From the NCBI GenBank assembly GCA_013398175.1, contig VZRZ01007306.1, forward strand, positions 1,234-65,233: 64,000 nucleotides of DNA, given 5' to 3'. Of this stretch, positions 45,603 to 58,940 are shown one piece after another (positions within the stretch are counted from its first letter, which is position 1; each line of letters starts with the position of its first letter). Position numbers and translations under genes: made by a program. The notes beneath the pieces were generated by a model. That model made no database searches. It saw nothing but the letters and a program-made list of their open reading frames with translations, and was not told where the DNA came from. Origin of the DNA: Climacteris rufus (Eukaryota; Chordata; Aves; Passeriformes; Climacteridae).

Positions 45603-47600
45603 CAGAGAACATAGACTATGTTGAGCTGGAAGGCACCCAACAAGGATCATAAAGTCCAAGCCCTGGCCTGCACAGCACCATCCCCAAGATACACGCCATG
45701 TGTTTGAGAGCATTGTCCAAATGCTCTTTGAACTCTGTCAGGCCAGTGCTGTGACCACTTCCCTGGGGAGCCTGTTCCAGTGCCCAAACACCCTCTGGGT
45801 GAAGAATCATTCTCTAATGTCCAATCTAAACCTCCCCTGACACAACTTCAGGCCACTCCCTTGGGTCCTGTCATTGGTCCCCACACAGAAGAGATCAGTG
45901 CCTGCCCCTCCTCTTCCCTCCTCAAGGAAGTTGTAGACAGCTATGAGGTCTCTCCTCAGTCTCATCCAGGCTGAACAAACCAAAGGAACACAGCCACTCC
46001 ACCTAAGGCTTCACCTCCAGGCCCCTCACCATCTTTGTAGCCCTTTTGTGGATACCTTCTGATAGCTTTGTATCTTTCTTATATTGAGGAGTTCAAAACT
46101 GCCCCCCAGTGCAGAGCAGAGCGGGACAATCCCCTCCCTTGCCCGGCTGGCAATGCTGTGCCTGATGCCACCCAGAACATGCTTGGCCCTTGTGGCTGCC
46201 AGGGCACTGCTCACTCATGTTTGACTTGCCATCGACCAGAACCCCCAGGTCCCTTTCCACGCCACTGCTCTCCAGCCTCTTGTTCCACAGTCTGTTCATA
46301 CATCCAAGGTTGCTCCATCCCAGGTGTAGAATTCAGCACCTTCCCTTGTTAAACATCATATGGTTGGTAATTGCGCAGCCCTCTCATTCATCAAGGATTC
46401 CCTGCAGAACCTCTCTGCCTTTGAGGGAGTCAATGTCTCCTCCCAGTTTAGTGTCATCGAACTTGCTTACTATAACTTTGAGTCCTGTGTCCAAGTCACT
46501 TATGAAGATGTTGAAGAGCACAGGGCTGAAGATGGAGCCCTGTGGAACCCCACTAGTGACAGGTCACCAGTCTCATGTCACACCATTCCCTATAACCCTT
46601 TGTGCCCAACCCACAAACCAGTTGCTCACCCATCCCATGATGTGTTTATCCAGCTGTGCACTGGACATTTTTGCTGGACATCGAAGGATCCTGAGACAGT
46701 ATCAAAAGCTTTATGAAATCCAAAAAGATTACATTAACTGGCTTCTCTTGATCATCTATGTGGGCTATCTTGTCATAGAAAGAAATTAGCTTGGATAAGC
46801 AGGACTTTGCCCTCGTGAAACCACGATGGCAGTGACCAATCACTGCATTGTCTTTCAGGTGTGTTTCAAAAACTCCCGGAATAATCTTCTCCATAATTTC
46901 ACCAGGCACGGAAGAGAGACTGACAGGCCTGTGGTTTCCAGGGTCATCTTTCTTGTCCTTCTTGAAGGTCAGCCAGTTTCCAGCCAACCAGGACCTTTCC
47001 ACATTCCCAAGACCATTCAAAAACCGTTGAGAGAGATCTCACAATGACATCAGCCAGCTCTTTGATTATTTCTGGATTAATCCCATGTAGCCCCATAGAC
47101 TCAGGAAGATCCAGCTGAAGTAGCACATCCCACAGAAGTTCAAGGTCAGCTGGGAGTTTATCATTCTTACAGCCATGGTCCTCCAGCTCAAGACATTCTG
47201 CATTGCCTTTTTCTATCAACTTATTTAAAAAAAAACTTTTTGTTGTCCCACACAGTACTGGCCACGGCCAACTCTAATTGAACTTTGCCCAAATTTTCTC
47301 CCTACAGTGGTGAGCAACAACCTTGTATTTTTCCCACATCACCTGACTTGCTTCCACCGGGCAAACACCCTCTTTTTTTTTGCCTTATCACCAGAAGATG
47401 CCTGGTCATTCAAGTTAGTCTTCTGCCTTTTCTGCTTGATTTCCAACATTTTGGAACTGCCTACTGCTGTGCTCTTAGGATGGATCCCAGCACCATCAAA
47501 AGCATTTTCCCAGGGGACCTTACTAACTAGTTTCCTGAACAGCCTGAAGTTTGGTCTCCCCATGTCCAAGGCTGGACTCCAGAACAGACACTGAGAGCAG
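45603..47600 (-). mobile_element. CR1 LINE, long fragment with ORF2 remnant
   Basis: The left end TTGAGCTGGAAGGCACCC is a decayed CR1 3' terminus in reverse orientation, and 45.69-45.90 kb repeats the blocks of the 38.9-kb copy. Minus-strand translation gives ORF2 segments in the right order: ERDLGVLVDGKSNMSEQC near 46.2 kb, then DDPGNHRPVSLSSVPGEIME near 46.95 kb, then CKNDKLPADLELLWDVLLQL near 47.15 kb, and KYKVVAHHCREKIWAKF near 47.3 kb. Stops and frameshifts separate them. About 2 kb of the LINE is kept, 5'-truncated near 47.6 kb. It lies in PSD3 sense orientation. Confidence 0.87.
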
Positions 47601-49162
47601 CCATCCCACCTCCTCCCCTCCTGTTGTCCTGCAGTAGATGTGAGAGATGCACTCAGGACGTGCATGGGCAATATGGATCCAGGGAGTGGACAATGAAGCA
47701 ACAGGTCTCAGACTTGTTGCTTGTGCTGTATCACAGCCTCCCACAATTGGGGGACGGGATCCCACATGGATCTGGGCAGCTGCCACAGGCTCCAAAATTC
47801 TCAACAAACCACAGCTTGCCAGCAGGCCAGCAACAGCAGCACTGTTACCTCTCACTCTCTGCCAAGCACAAGGCAGCGTGCCTCAGTTTCCCCAGCTTTG
47901 GGACGATGCTCTGTCCCCAGCTGCTGCTGCATGCTCAGGGCATGTAACCAGCAACTGCTGCAGCTACTCTTGAAACCTCAGCAAACCCCTGGCTTTTTTA
48001 AGTCCCACACAAGCCTGGGAACATTTTAGAGAAGGTCATAACTATTAGCAGGAGATCTACAGGGAGCAGAGACCTCCGAAATATATGCCACAAAGCAATC
48101 AGATGTTGGATTTCACAATTCAAAAAAAAGATATATTTAGCATCATACTACAGGGGTGCTAAAACCTGGAAGGAGTGGCAGAGGTCCTACTGCCAGCAGC
48201 TCCCACCCTGTGCTGACCAGTGTTCCAGCTTGGCTCCACTCCCCCTGCCTCAGGACCAAGCAGTTTCCCCTTGTGCAGGCATGCTCCATTTCCAATGCCT
48301 TTAGCAAGAACAACCTGGGGAATTCCTTGGGGTCTGCTATGGTTTCATGGCATCAGACCCCCAGAAAAGCATTTGCAAGGGCACTAAGAAATGCATGCAC
48401 ACCTTCTAGATTTGTATCACTAGAAAAAACAATAGTCCCCTTGTAACCTCAGCAAAATAATTTAAACTCATTTAAAATCCCCTTAAACACCAGAACACCA
48501 GTAACCGTACTAAAAGGCCACTGCTATACAAACTTGGTGTTTTGCCTTCTGAGAAAAAAACAACTGAAAACAAACATTGTTGAGTCTGATTCCAGTGTAA
48601 AAAGGAAGGAAAATTGGCTGGGTTTTCAAACTCCCATGCTGGCAGTCACCAAACTCACAAGCATATTCCACATGGAAGCTTTTGCTGTTCTGCACATTTC
48701 TGGATACCTCAGGGAGACACAGAAAGTGGAGCAGCCAAGCTGCACCAAACCCTGGTGTTAGTACACTGCAGAGAAGCAGAGAAAGCTCCAAAAGACACCA
48801 GCTAGAAAGTCTGTGCAGATCAGCTGTGAGCAACACCATAATTCCCCAGCAGCAAACAGCAGACTACAAGTCCCCTGTTTAGCCAGTGACTGGACACTTT
48901 TCCTCAGCTCCTCTACATCAAGGACCATCTCTAAGTAAGCCCACCCAAAGATTTCCCTCTTCAGGAAATGCCACCACTCCAGTAGCACTACAGTACAGCA
49001 GCACACTGAGCAAACTGAAGAGGAAAGCTCTGTCCCCAAAATACATCACATTCCTCTCTTCACTCTCTTAAATCCCAAAAGGACAACCACTGCAATCAGG
49101 ACAACACTGTAAACAGCACTGTTACTAAAACAAGAACATAAAGTCCACAAATGGGATTGTAC

Positions 49163-49243
49163 CTGAGTGAACAGTCCAGCGTCATGCCTGTAAAGTCAAA
49201 AAACTTAAGGTATTCTTTGGCCACAAGCTTGCTGAATTCATTG
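49163..49243 (-). CDS. PSD3: PSD3 coding exon, Sec7 domain
   Basis: This 81-nt exon has acceptor TTTTCTATAG and donor CTCAG|GTAC. It supplies NEFSKLVAKEYLKFFDFTGM followed by TLDCSLR, an EFA6-type Sec7 segment placed directly before the helix that carries the glutamic finger. It is entered after two codon bases and left after two (AG|G, Arg), which fits the exon at 40631 exactly. FDFTGMTLD is typical of the PSD/EFA6 branch and distinguishes it from the cytohesin and BIG/GBF branches, which have different wording here. No stop or frameshift is seen. Identification is firm because both splice sites and both phases agree. Confidence 0.95.
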
Positions 49244-49347
49244 CTATAGAAAAGAAAAGAAATAAGTAAAGGTTATCATTCAAGAGTGAACCCCTCCAGA
49301 ACCAGAAAGAAGAACAATGTGGCCAAAGACCTTATATCAGCACATAC
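49244..49347. other. PSD3 intron, 104 bp
   Basis: A minimal intron between two Sec7 exons, with donor GTATGT and acceptor TTTTCTATAG. It is the only short intron seen in this gene here. Confidence 0.9.
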
Positions 49348-49554
49348 TTTTTACCCAAATGCTTTGCCACATCAGAGCGTTTGAATCTGTCCAGATGGTA
49401 GAGGCGCTTAGCCAGGCGCCTGGCTGCTTCCAAATTGCTGCTGCTGCCATTGCTGAGGTCGTGGCCAAGGGCGCCAGTGGCATCTTTCTCCTGAAGTTCA
49501 TTGCTCCCCATGGCTGCACTGGAGTCTAATACAACATTCCGTAGTTCAGCATTG
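49348..49554 (-). CDS. PSD3: PSD3 coding exon, start of the Sec7 (ARF-GEF) domain
   Basis: This 207-nt exon has acceptor TCACCTCATAG and donor AAAAA|GTATGT. It enters after two codon bases (AG|C, Ser) and leaves after two (AA|C, Asn). The first half, SNAELRNVVLDSSAAMGSNE onward, is a variable linker. The second half reads NLEAARRLAKRLYHLDRFKR followed by SDVAKHLGK, the first helices of the EFA6 Sec7 domain. In this family the segment packs against the rest of the alpha-helical Sec7 fold and does not itself carry the catalytic glutamate. A 104-bp intron separates it from the next exon, very short beside the other introns of this gene. An alternative transcript starting near 60 kb could splice directly into this exon, because its phase fits a candidate first exon there. 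Confidence 0.95.
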
Positions 49555-52002
49555 CTATGAGGTGAAAAGAATATGGAAAGAAGAAAAATAAGATAACATT
49601 ACAGTTTCCTCTTAGAATAAGGCAATTAACTGTACAGAGGCAAGATTACACAATGTAACAAAGTCCACTTAATTGAAGGAGCAGCACAGAACAGGAATAT
49701 TCACTTAGCAGCCACCAGAAGTTAAGGGTGTTAAACACAGACAGCCAAATGTGGACTTTCCTTCTGACTGTGCTAAGTGTCCACAACTTGGGCTCACTTC
49801 AGAGAGAGCTGTTTGCTATTATCAGCCTACAACTGCACCTGTGAAAACTGGCTCTTCATTTGCTTCTTGCATTAGTACTTTCTTCACCCAATTGCCTGCT
49901 TGGCTTGAAGAGGCCTCTATAAAAGTAGGCAATTAGCCTTTTTCAGGAGAAATGCAGTGATTAAGTCAGGGTGTTCAGTTACTCCAAGCTGAGTCAGAAC
50001 AGGTGCCTTCCTCATTCTTACCCAGTTGTCCTGGAAATAATACAATTCCTGAAATCTTAAATAGTAACAGCAGAACTCTTAGAGTGGCTTCTGTGTTGCC
50101 CACGAGCAGCAGACATCCCATCGGGAGGCACTGCTAGAAAAAGCAGGACTTGGAGCAAGGAACTCAGTCTGGAGAAAGAGACACTAGCCACCTATGCCAG
50201 CCTGGAGCACTGCTTGCTTCCCTCTTGCTCCCTCATGGTGACAATTATTCCCCTTATCGGCTGCTCAAGGTCAGGATGTTCAGCATGGCAATCCCAGGGC
50301 ACTTTAGATAAAGCATGCATTTACAGATTCCTCCCAACTCTACTACAGCAGGAAAGCAGGCTGATCTGAGTGCCTGCTTTGCTTCTCCCAACAAAGAGGC
50401 AAGAGCCCTCCACACCAAAGAGTGCACCCCCCCACACACACACCCATGCATACAGGCAGGCTTCTAACTTTAGAAAAGCTTTTCTCTGACACTGGCATGA
50501 AAATTTGTGCTAAATGTCAGCTCTCTGTGTGTGTGCTTGATAGCATTTCTATTTTTATTTTTATATTTTATACTATATAGAAATCCTCTCTGCTAAAACT
50601 CCATTTACACAGGGCTAATAAATGATCAGCAAGGGTCATGCACAGGGTAGATACAAGTGGAATGAGTTACAGACAACTTTAAATACACAGCACTTTAAAA
50701 AACATACCACAGCTTCATACACCACTGTAATTTTCAGACTTGACAAGTCATGGTTAAAACTATTGCTGTGCTCTAGTAACAATTATCTAGCCATTTACTT
50801 CAATGTCTGCTAGCAACTTATTAACCCCTTAAGGACGAGATTTTAATACAAGGTGAGCTTAAAATAAAAATATTTGGTATTCTGCATGCCATAAATCATT
50901 ACCTGGTTCCTAACTCTTTTCTCACCCATAGTTTAAGAGAAGGACACATATAGTGATCCTATGGAAAGGACATTTGCCCATTTTACCTCTGCTTCCATCA
51001 TTTCAGTGCTGCTAGAACATCATTCAGTGCTGCTTATCACACGTCCACACTGTGGGTACAACTTTTTAATCAATTATCTGGGGAAAATAGAAATCTAACC
51101 TGTTCCTGTAAGAACTGGGGATTTGTGTTGGTTTACATTTATTTCAGCTTAAATAAAAAGGTGCTGTAACAAAAGGGGTCCGTCTCAGTGCTCTAGAAAG
51201 AAACCAATCTTGTAAATACAACTCCCAACAACATGAATATTACTGGCCATCAGTTATGCTACAAAAGAAAAACAAGCCCCTCCTGACATCGTTGTTGTGG
51301 AAAATGCCTCCTCAGCCCTTTCCAAAATCACTGGCCAATGTCCAAAATTCTTTAAATTTGGTCTATACCAAATTTGTGAAGAAAGTAAATGACAGAGCCC
51401 CTGGACGAATGCCCTGTGCAACACCTTGTCCATTCAAATCAGGCATGACTTGTTCCAAATTCCCGTCTCTAACAACTGACAAGAGCAAGGGATACCCAGG
51501 TGAGCTAACACAGAGCCTTTCATGTACAAACGCTGCTTCAAAAGCCGTGCCAACTCACAAAGCCTCTCTGTAAATCGCAGTCCTCTTTCACCACTGCTCT
51601 TTATTAAAGGTATTATTTATAGACCTGAAAGATGGCCAAAGCTGACAAGAAACATCTGCACCCCGCTAGGAACCAGTGCACTATGTTACCACAAACCACC
51701 ACAAGTTTAGAAAGGAAGGAAGTGACAGGATCTGCCACTTAGTGAAATAAGCAGCACAGCAGCTCCCAGCTTCTGCTTTGCCTCTCAGAGCTGTGGTTGG
51801 GATGTGAAGGAAGAACACCCAACAAGGAGTGTGTGCTCTTTCCCCTGCTTGGCAAAACTAGCCAACAGGCTGCATAAGAAGCCTCATCTCCCAACTTTCC
51901 CAATTTAAAGCTTCATCCTGACTGAGGGTCCCCATACATACACCAAATAAGGGAGGTTTCCTTCTGCTATTCCAGTAGTTAAGTCTGACAGTTGATTAGC
52001 TT

Positions 52003-52112
52003 ATTACTTAGTACAAAGGCGGGCTGAGTAAGAAATTTTTGTACTTTTAGTACAAAAGGTAAGTAGTAAGTAAGAGAGTACTTTTAGTACTTAGTACAAA
52101 AGCACTAAGTAC
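52003..52112. repeat. Cluster of GTAC-centred inverted repeats
   Basis: Seven GTAC tetramers occur within about 100 bp. The 13-mer GTACTTTTAGTAC occurs at 52041-52053 and 52078-52090. Two hairpin-capable inverted repeats are present: TTTTGTAC/GTACAAAA (52037-52044, 52050-52057) and GTACTTAGT/ACTAAGTAC (52087-52095, 52104-52112). No terminal repeats or flanking duplications of a known transposon were found. Confidence 0.9.
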
Positions 52113-52694
52113 AAGAAGGCTGTCAAATCAATACAGGTTGCCTTTAATGTAAGCCTCTTGTTCAGGGGAAATGACAGATTCTCAGTATTAAAGTGGAACT
52201 TCAATCCTCAAGTATTTTAGGTGGTGAGAAGACTGAGTGCTCATATCACTGAAGGTTACAAAATGCAGATGCCATGTGCATGGCTACTGTGCAAGCTGCC
52301 TTCAGAGCAGGACATTTTTGCAGGGTCCAAGGGGTGTTACTCGGGGGAAAGGCTGATGTCTCTTCTTACTTTCAAGGCTTTCCAGGTGCATAATTTTCCC
52401 TCCATGCCTCAATTTACCTATCTGCTAAACTCAGGAATACTTGCCTCCCTTTCTAAAGTGCTTATAATGAATTCTAATCAAGAGCTAGGAGCAACCAGGA
52501 TGAAAATAGGTCTCTCTTCTGCAGTCTACAGTTTCCACACATAAAGAACCCACAGCAGCATTACCATCAAAACAGAGCCAAGAAAGGGCTTTGTGATACA
52601 GAGCAAGGCTGGACATGGATTTCTCATGGAGCTTTACTCTTTATCACATAAAAATGAGAAACCTTCACTGACAAAAGCAGGCTGAAAAATGTAA

Positions 52695-52800
52695 TAGATT
52701 ATATTCGCCCTAATCCTAGATTTAAGGCCAAAAGGGACTGTAATGATATTACTGGCAATTGCCTGTACAGCAATGGCTGCTGATTTTTATCCAGAGATAC
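52695..52800 (-). repeat. Old CR1-like 3' fragment (degraded)
   Basis: AATCCTAGATTTAAGGCCAAAAGGGACTGTAATGAT resembles, in reverse orientation, an ancient reptile/bird CR1-type 3' end. The match is only over a short stretch and the right limit is unclear. Confidence 0.35.
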
Positions 52801-55800
52801 TTACATTAATCTCTGCTATCAGAAAACACAAGTTACAAAAAAACCTCCAGACCTCTCTAGTCTCGCAGCACGTGAGCTGTGGCCAGAAACTAGGTCCACA
52901 GACCTTGATATTTCTGTTCCCAGAAATGCATTGACACATCCTTTCTCCTCCTGTCAAAGCATCCCCAGGTCCACAGGCAATTCGCAGAGGCTGTGAACAC
53001 CACATCCAGCACAAATTACAGCCATTTGATAAGCAGCTGCTGTGGTAAATTCAGTATTTTCTAACAGCAGCAGTCACCTCTCCAAGCTCATGGATCATCA
53101 ACAGACCAAGCTCTGCCAAGCTTTCCCGTAACACACTGTAACAGCAAGGCAGAGTCTGAAACATTTTATACTGTTTTCTTCACTTACTCCATTATCAACC
53201 AGTTCTACAGTAATTTAGCTCCAACGCCAAGATATCTCAATCTTGCAATGCTCAGCACTTCACACATTTGATCTGTTTGAGAATATTCTAGATTCACTTA
53301 TTTCCCCATGTCTCCCATCCTAGGTATCACCAAAACTGTAACTCTACATGGCAATGCATGGTTGAAGAATGGCTGCAACTTCCAGAAAAAACAGGGCAAG
53401 GCCAGTAACATAACGCTAATGATACAGACACCTCATATCTCAGTGGTCCACTCTCCCAGTCAACTAAGACAAAACCTCAGCCTGAGTATGAGCAGTTTTA
53501 GATGCCTTAAACTTTGGTATGCTCTTCATTTGTTAGCACATCAAGGGAGAAAAAACTCTCTACTTTGTTCCAAGGAAGAAAAGCATAATATGATTTTACT
53601 TTATGGAGGAAAAGGTCCAACCCAGCATGGAGCAATTGGCCCAGCTGCTAACAAGGAGGTGATACTCCGAACTGACACTGAGTTGCAAGGTGTGACACCT
53701 GAGCCCTAAGTGCTGTCCTCATCCCAGCCACTTCGGTGATCCCCGCTTGCCACTGCCTGTCACTTTTACCAGACTGAGGCACAGCATATGCTCTGTGGCA
53801 CATGGACTCCCCTGGATGTATATGTTCCTTTCCCAAGGAACACTAATTCATCTGGCATACACATCTGGACGGAGTACACCTGTTGCACTAATTGCAGGGA
53901 AAGCTTGGATAAGACAGGGCTGGAACCTTCGCAGTCTTTTTAGAAAGAGAGGAAGAGGAAACAGGAGGAAAACCAACTTTTTCTCTCAAATAAATGTGCA
54001 TGCCTTTAAAATCAGCTTTACTTCGAGGCAGGCTGTGTCACACATTTGGCAGCAAATCCATCAGAGCAAAACGCAGCAATGATTAAAAGTAAGGAAGGGT
54101 GGAGAGACATTCTGGTATGCTGAACCTAGGGCCAGAACTGCTGTTGTTTTCAGCAGGAGTACAGTGTCCACTTGGGAGACACACTGGAGCTAATAATTAC
54201 TCTCTGCAACACAGCACTGGCCCTATTGTTCCAAATGCTTTCACTCTGAGCCTTCTCCCATTTTTGAAACAGGATGGCATTCCCTCTATAAGCATCAACT
54301 CTGTCTCTGAAAAGCATGTTCTATTTCTAATTCAGGCCCTCAGAAGCAGCTCTCACTTTGAAGTATGGCAGAGATATAACAAAAGCAGAAACAGTCAGGT
54401 GCCTGTCCCTGCTCCTCCCCTCCAGGGTCCCACTTCCTGCCCCAAGGAAACAAATGCCTTCTCTGCAAGCCTTCTGAGAGACGTGGCTGTTCAGTGAATT
54501 ATATCCTTCCACATTTCAGAGAGGACCAGAATAAGCAGTGGCACAGTCTGAATTTTGTTTGAAGGGACCTAAAAAGCTGTGCTTGAACAGCCTGGCTCTG
54601 AAAGGAGTAGCCCCACTGAAGAAAGCAAAGAAGTCCCAGCAGCAGTGGGATGTGATGAGTCAGTTCCTGCTACAAATAACCCGACAACACAAATGGGCTG
54701 GGAACGGCTGTGCTGCAGCTTTGCTGCAGCTCCAAAGCAGCTTCTTCAGGGCCAAGAGAGAGTGAGCACAAAAACACTCCAAGCAATGTTTTACCTTGCC
54801 AGTTACCTTTACTCCAGGGCTCTTCCAAGATACAACTGTAGGAAGGGGAGAAAAATAACAAAAATAAAAATAATGCCCTTTCCTAGCAGATGACTCAGTG
54901 TGCTATTTCACTCCAAATGGTTTAATCAGCTTTGAAGTCCTACGTGTGGATCCTCTTCAAAGACATGCTTTGAAGTAGATCCCTCTTTGAGGATTGACAC
55001 AGCTGCACTTCACTGCAACTCAGTTCAGTGGGTGTCTCACAAGCACAGCATCAGCCAGGACACACAAACAGAGGATGGTTTCCACAAGCCAGAGTAACCA
55101 CCAAGCATCCATTAAAAAGTACCTCAGCCTTCTACCATCACACAGAGAGCAGAAAAGTTAAAAGTAACAAGCCCTGTAACCCCCTATTGGTTATCAATAA
55201 AATACATATGCAAAGTCCATTTCAGGGGATGAAATGCACACTGCTGTTCAACAATAACCTCTTGCTTCCTGTAATCATTTGCCTTTTCTTTGATTAAAAG
55301 AATTTCTACTGATCGCAAAAAAAGGAAGCTGACAGCTGCAGCATTCAGAAAACGCCATTTCTGGTAGGCTTGTATGCAGCAAATACAATCGTTGTCATTA
55401 CAGGATCACAGCATTAGGACAAGAAGTCCCACCATATGCAGGGACAGGATTGCAGCCCTTCCAAGAGACAGTGTGTACTTTATTACACAGACACGCTGGC
55501 CTGCTGCCACCTGAAGTATAAATCCCTTGCTAAAAATACTTCAGGTTTGATCCCATTTTGACCTCAGGCTCCTTACATCTCTATGGCAAGGTTAGCGGTT
55601 GCAAAGGGACACTCATCACATTAATGCCACCATGCCCGGAAAGGTAAAACCTGGCCCTCCCCACAGAGGGTATCCAAGGGCTCCCCCCGCAATGGGTATT
55701 TCTGACAGATGCACAGACATATAGCCTGATCTCTGGAATGCATTAGGATTGTCCCATGCTCAGGACCTGGCTCACCTGCGCCCAAACATAAATAGAAACT

Positions 55801-56251
55801 AGACCAAACAAATGCACTGCACAACCTGTGACCTCACTCAGAAAACACTCAGTCCCTACGTGTTTCAGGAACTCTCAGGCTCTCCCCTCAGAGACCACCT
55901 GCTCCAGATGCCGAGCCATCCCTGTGCTCAGCACCAGCGTGATCCTCCTTCCCTATGAGGCTCCTGCAGGGTCCTCCAGGACAGGACCCAAACTGGTTTA
56001 ACTGTTGGAAGACTGGCTCAGGGAATGCATATTAACCAGGCAGCTGGTCCAGCTGGTCCTCCCTGGCAAGCAGCAAAACAGATGCATAAAAATACATGTG
56101 TTTACACTTTTCAGTTCAGGCTTCCCTGCAGATGTGCAAATGAAGCACTTGAGCACTGGCATTAGCATCACACAGGAGCGTGACATTGAAACCATGAAAA
56201 TGAACCACCTGTCCTCAAAAAGAATAGTGAATAATAATAAAAAACAGTAAC

Positions 56252-56283
56252 AAAAAAAAAAAAAAAAACCCCAAAAAAAAACA
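56252..56283 (+). repeat. A-rich tract
   Basis: Two A-runs separated by CCCC, then CACACAACCACC. There is no clear retrocopy upstream of it. Confidence 0.85.
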
Positions 56284-58940
56284 CACAACCACCAACCAAC
56301 CCACAGCTCACCCAGCTGTGCTAGCAAGGAGTCTGCATGCTGTTTGCCCTGTTCTTCACCACCACTGCTCCAGCACCACAACTGAAGACATACATGCCTC
56401 TCTACACTGTCCTGCCAGGTGCCAGGCTCTGTCTCTCTCTATCCCAACACACACACAGGGAAGAAGAGACTTAACTGGCAATAACGCAGAGTGGGGCTTG
56501 ACTGGCAGCCAGCCATGGATAATGGATGAGACAGCAGGAGGCACTTCAGGACCGGCTTGGAGCTGGCAAAGATGCCACGGTTTTGGTGAATCAAGGCTTC
56601 CTGACCTAAATGGCTTTGACTTTAATGGAGATGTGTCAACAGATGCCAGCTTAGAAGCTGAGCTGCTGACAGCTCTGTACTGAGGTGCTTTGTGTAGCAA
56701 ACTGCTCAGCTGCTCCACTTTTTTTTTCCTGTCTCTGTCAGCTCCTGGATTTTTGTTTTGTTTGTTTTATTTTCAGAGGAGGCTGGGAACTGAAGAGGCA
56801 AAAAGTCAGCAGCCCTTTTTTTCCCTAAAACAACAGTTTATTTAGGAACTAGAAGCAACTTTACGAACACTCACTAAACTGTGTTCCAAGCACCTCATTA
56901 GCCAGAGCGAAGGCAAACACTGTACAGCATACTCTATACTCTCCAGAGACTCCATAAAGTGATGACACCTTCCTGGAGAGAATACCAAGATGAACAGTGT
57001 AGCATAACATTTCAGAAGTTACTAGGCTGTGTAATAATGAGGCAAATCATCAGCTGTCAAAATGCCAATGGTGTCAGCAATTTACCCCTGTGAATTGTGC
57101 CACTTCATCTTTAGCTGGATTCAACATACACCCATGCCAGCATATTGTGGTTAGTAGTGGCTCAACAACTAACAGATGCATTAGTCCATGTGCTAACAAA
57201 TGGACTCCAGCACTTGTTTGATTGCTCACCAGCTGCAGACACATTTGATGCATTTGCTCTTCTAGGACAACAACCAATGCCATCCCTTTGAATAACCAGC
57301 CTTATCCTGAGCACGTGATTGGCAGTAAATATGAAGAACCATCTTCTGATTGTCCTGTCTCTCCTAGGTCCCAGAGTTTGTCATAAGCTGAGGCATGTCT
57401 GAAAAACCATCTTTTCAGGAAAACAAGGATCTCAGCAGATGTCACAAAACAAAAAACATCAACTGGGTCACAAGGTGACTCTTCAAAGTAGAAAAAAATT
57501 CTACCAGCTGGTTGGACTAATAAAATGAATGTATAAAGGTTACATGTTAGAGATCTAAGTACTGAGTCTTGTATCCACACTGAAAAATCAAATATAAGCT
57601 ACTTTTGACAAAAATGCCAGTGTGAAAACTGAAAACTAGAATTATAACTGGCATGCAGAGTACTGACAAAATGGGAAGAGACTTAGAAAATCAGCCTGGA
57701 GAAATGAATCAAAACTGGATTCATTTGTCCACAAAGTTTATTGTCTCAAAGACAGAATAAGCAGAGTGCCAACTAAGAAACTGTTGAAAATGACCCATAC
57801 ACAGAAGAAAAAAATCCACCATGGGAACTACTGTACGAGGTCCCAACAATTAAAAGTAACCTGGCACCCATGGGAATTGGAGGCTACATTCTTGTGAATT
57901 TATTCCGAGAGTCACCAGTTTGCTTTGGGATTTTGTTTTTTCTTCCCCTCTTGAATACATACATGACTAAATTTGTGTTTGCATCTCTAGGGGGAAAAAA
58001 ATAACAGGACTTGGAGAATTTGCTGAGCACCAGCAGTTCTTTGCAGATGATGACAGGTGGCAAATTTTTAGCATTTTTGAGGATTAGGAGCTGCAATACA
58101 GATTTTTTACTTTCTCTCTGGGTTTAGAAAAATCCTGGGTAATGTCCTACCATCAGAGACCACACTTCCCAAGACAACTCAGGAAAAGAAATGCCAGAAG
58201 TTTTCTGGTTTGGTTTTGTTTTGTTTTAGTTTCTTATTCTGACTCTAGCATACAAGGGGAGAGGGAATGGAAAGCCTGCTCTAAAGCGTGCAGTAAAAGA
58301 ACGGACTAAAAGGAGTCCAGTCTTTAAAGTCCAAAAGTAGGCAGAAATCATTGCAGAGAAAATTTCATACTTCACATTTAGTCACGCTGATGTTTTGTCT
58401 ATGGTATACATGGAAAAGATAACTCCTTTTCCCCTCAGGTATGTCTTTCTGCTTTGGAAATACATCCTCTTCATCCCATTCTGATTTGGATCATCCACTT
58501 GAATCAATTTGTAAATGATTACACCTAGTCCAGGCAATGCAAACTCAGGCTCCATGTCTTGGTAGCAGCTTGAAAACAGTTTTCCTTATTGCTCATCTTA
58601 ACACAGGCCACTGGCATGGGAAGGGAGGAGTACAGCACCTGGGGTGTGGGCGTGTCAGTGGGGACTGCATGCCTCTGCTCGAACAACACAGAGACAAGGG
58701 ACCAAACACGGCCCAAACTCAACGTCCTTATTGTCATTACAAAGCTTCATTATACTGGCAACCTGTGGCTCAGAATATTTCATGAGGCTCCCATGGTGCC
58801 CTGACACACAGCAAGGCTGTTGCTCAGCTCTGAAACCTCACACACTACTGCTCCTCCCCCTGTTCTCCCACCCCCTCCTGTGGAAATTTAAGGCTACTTC
58901 AGCTGCAGCATTTTTTTTCCCCTCAGAGGGATAATCACTA

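Larger units (their letters stand above)
40632..49162. other. PSD3 intron, 8.5 kb
   Basis: About two thirds is transposon-derived: an ERV remnant (41.85-45.34 kb) and a long CR1 fragment (45.6-47.6 kb). The parts 40.6-41.85 and 47.6-49.16 kb show nothing I recognise. Confidence 0.6.

Noticed and set aside
46190..46789. 199-residue plus-strand frame
   Set aside because: It is the antisense shadow of the CR1 ORF2 remnant.
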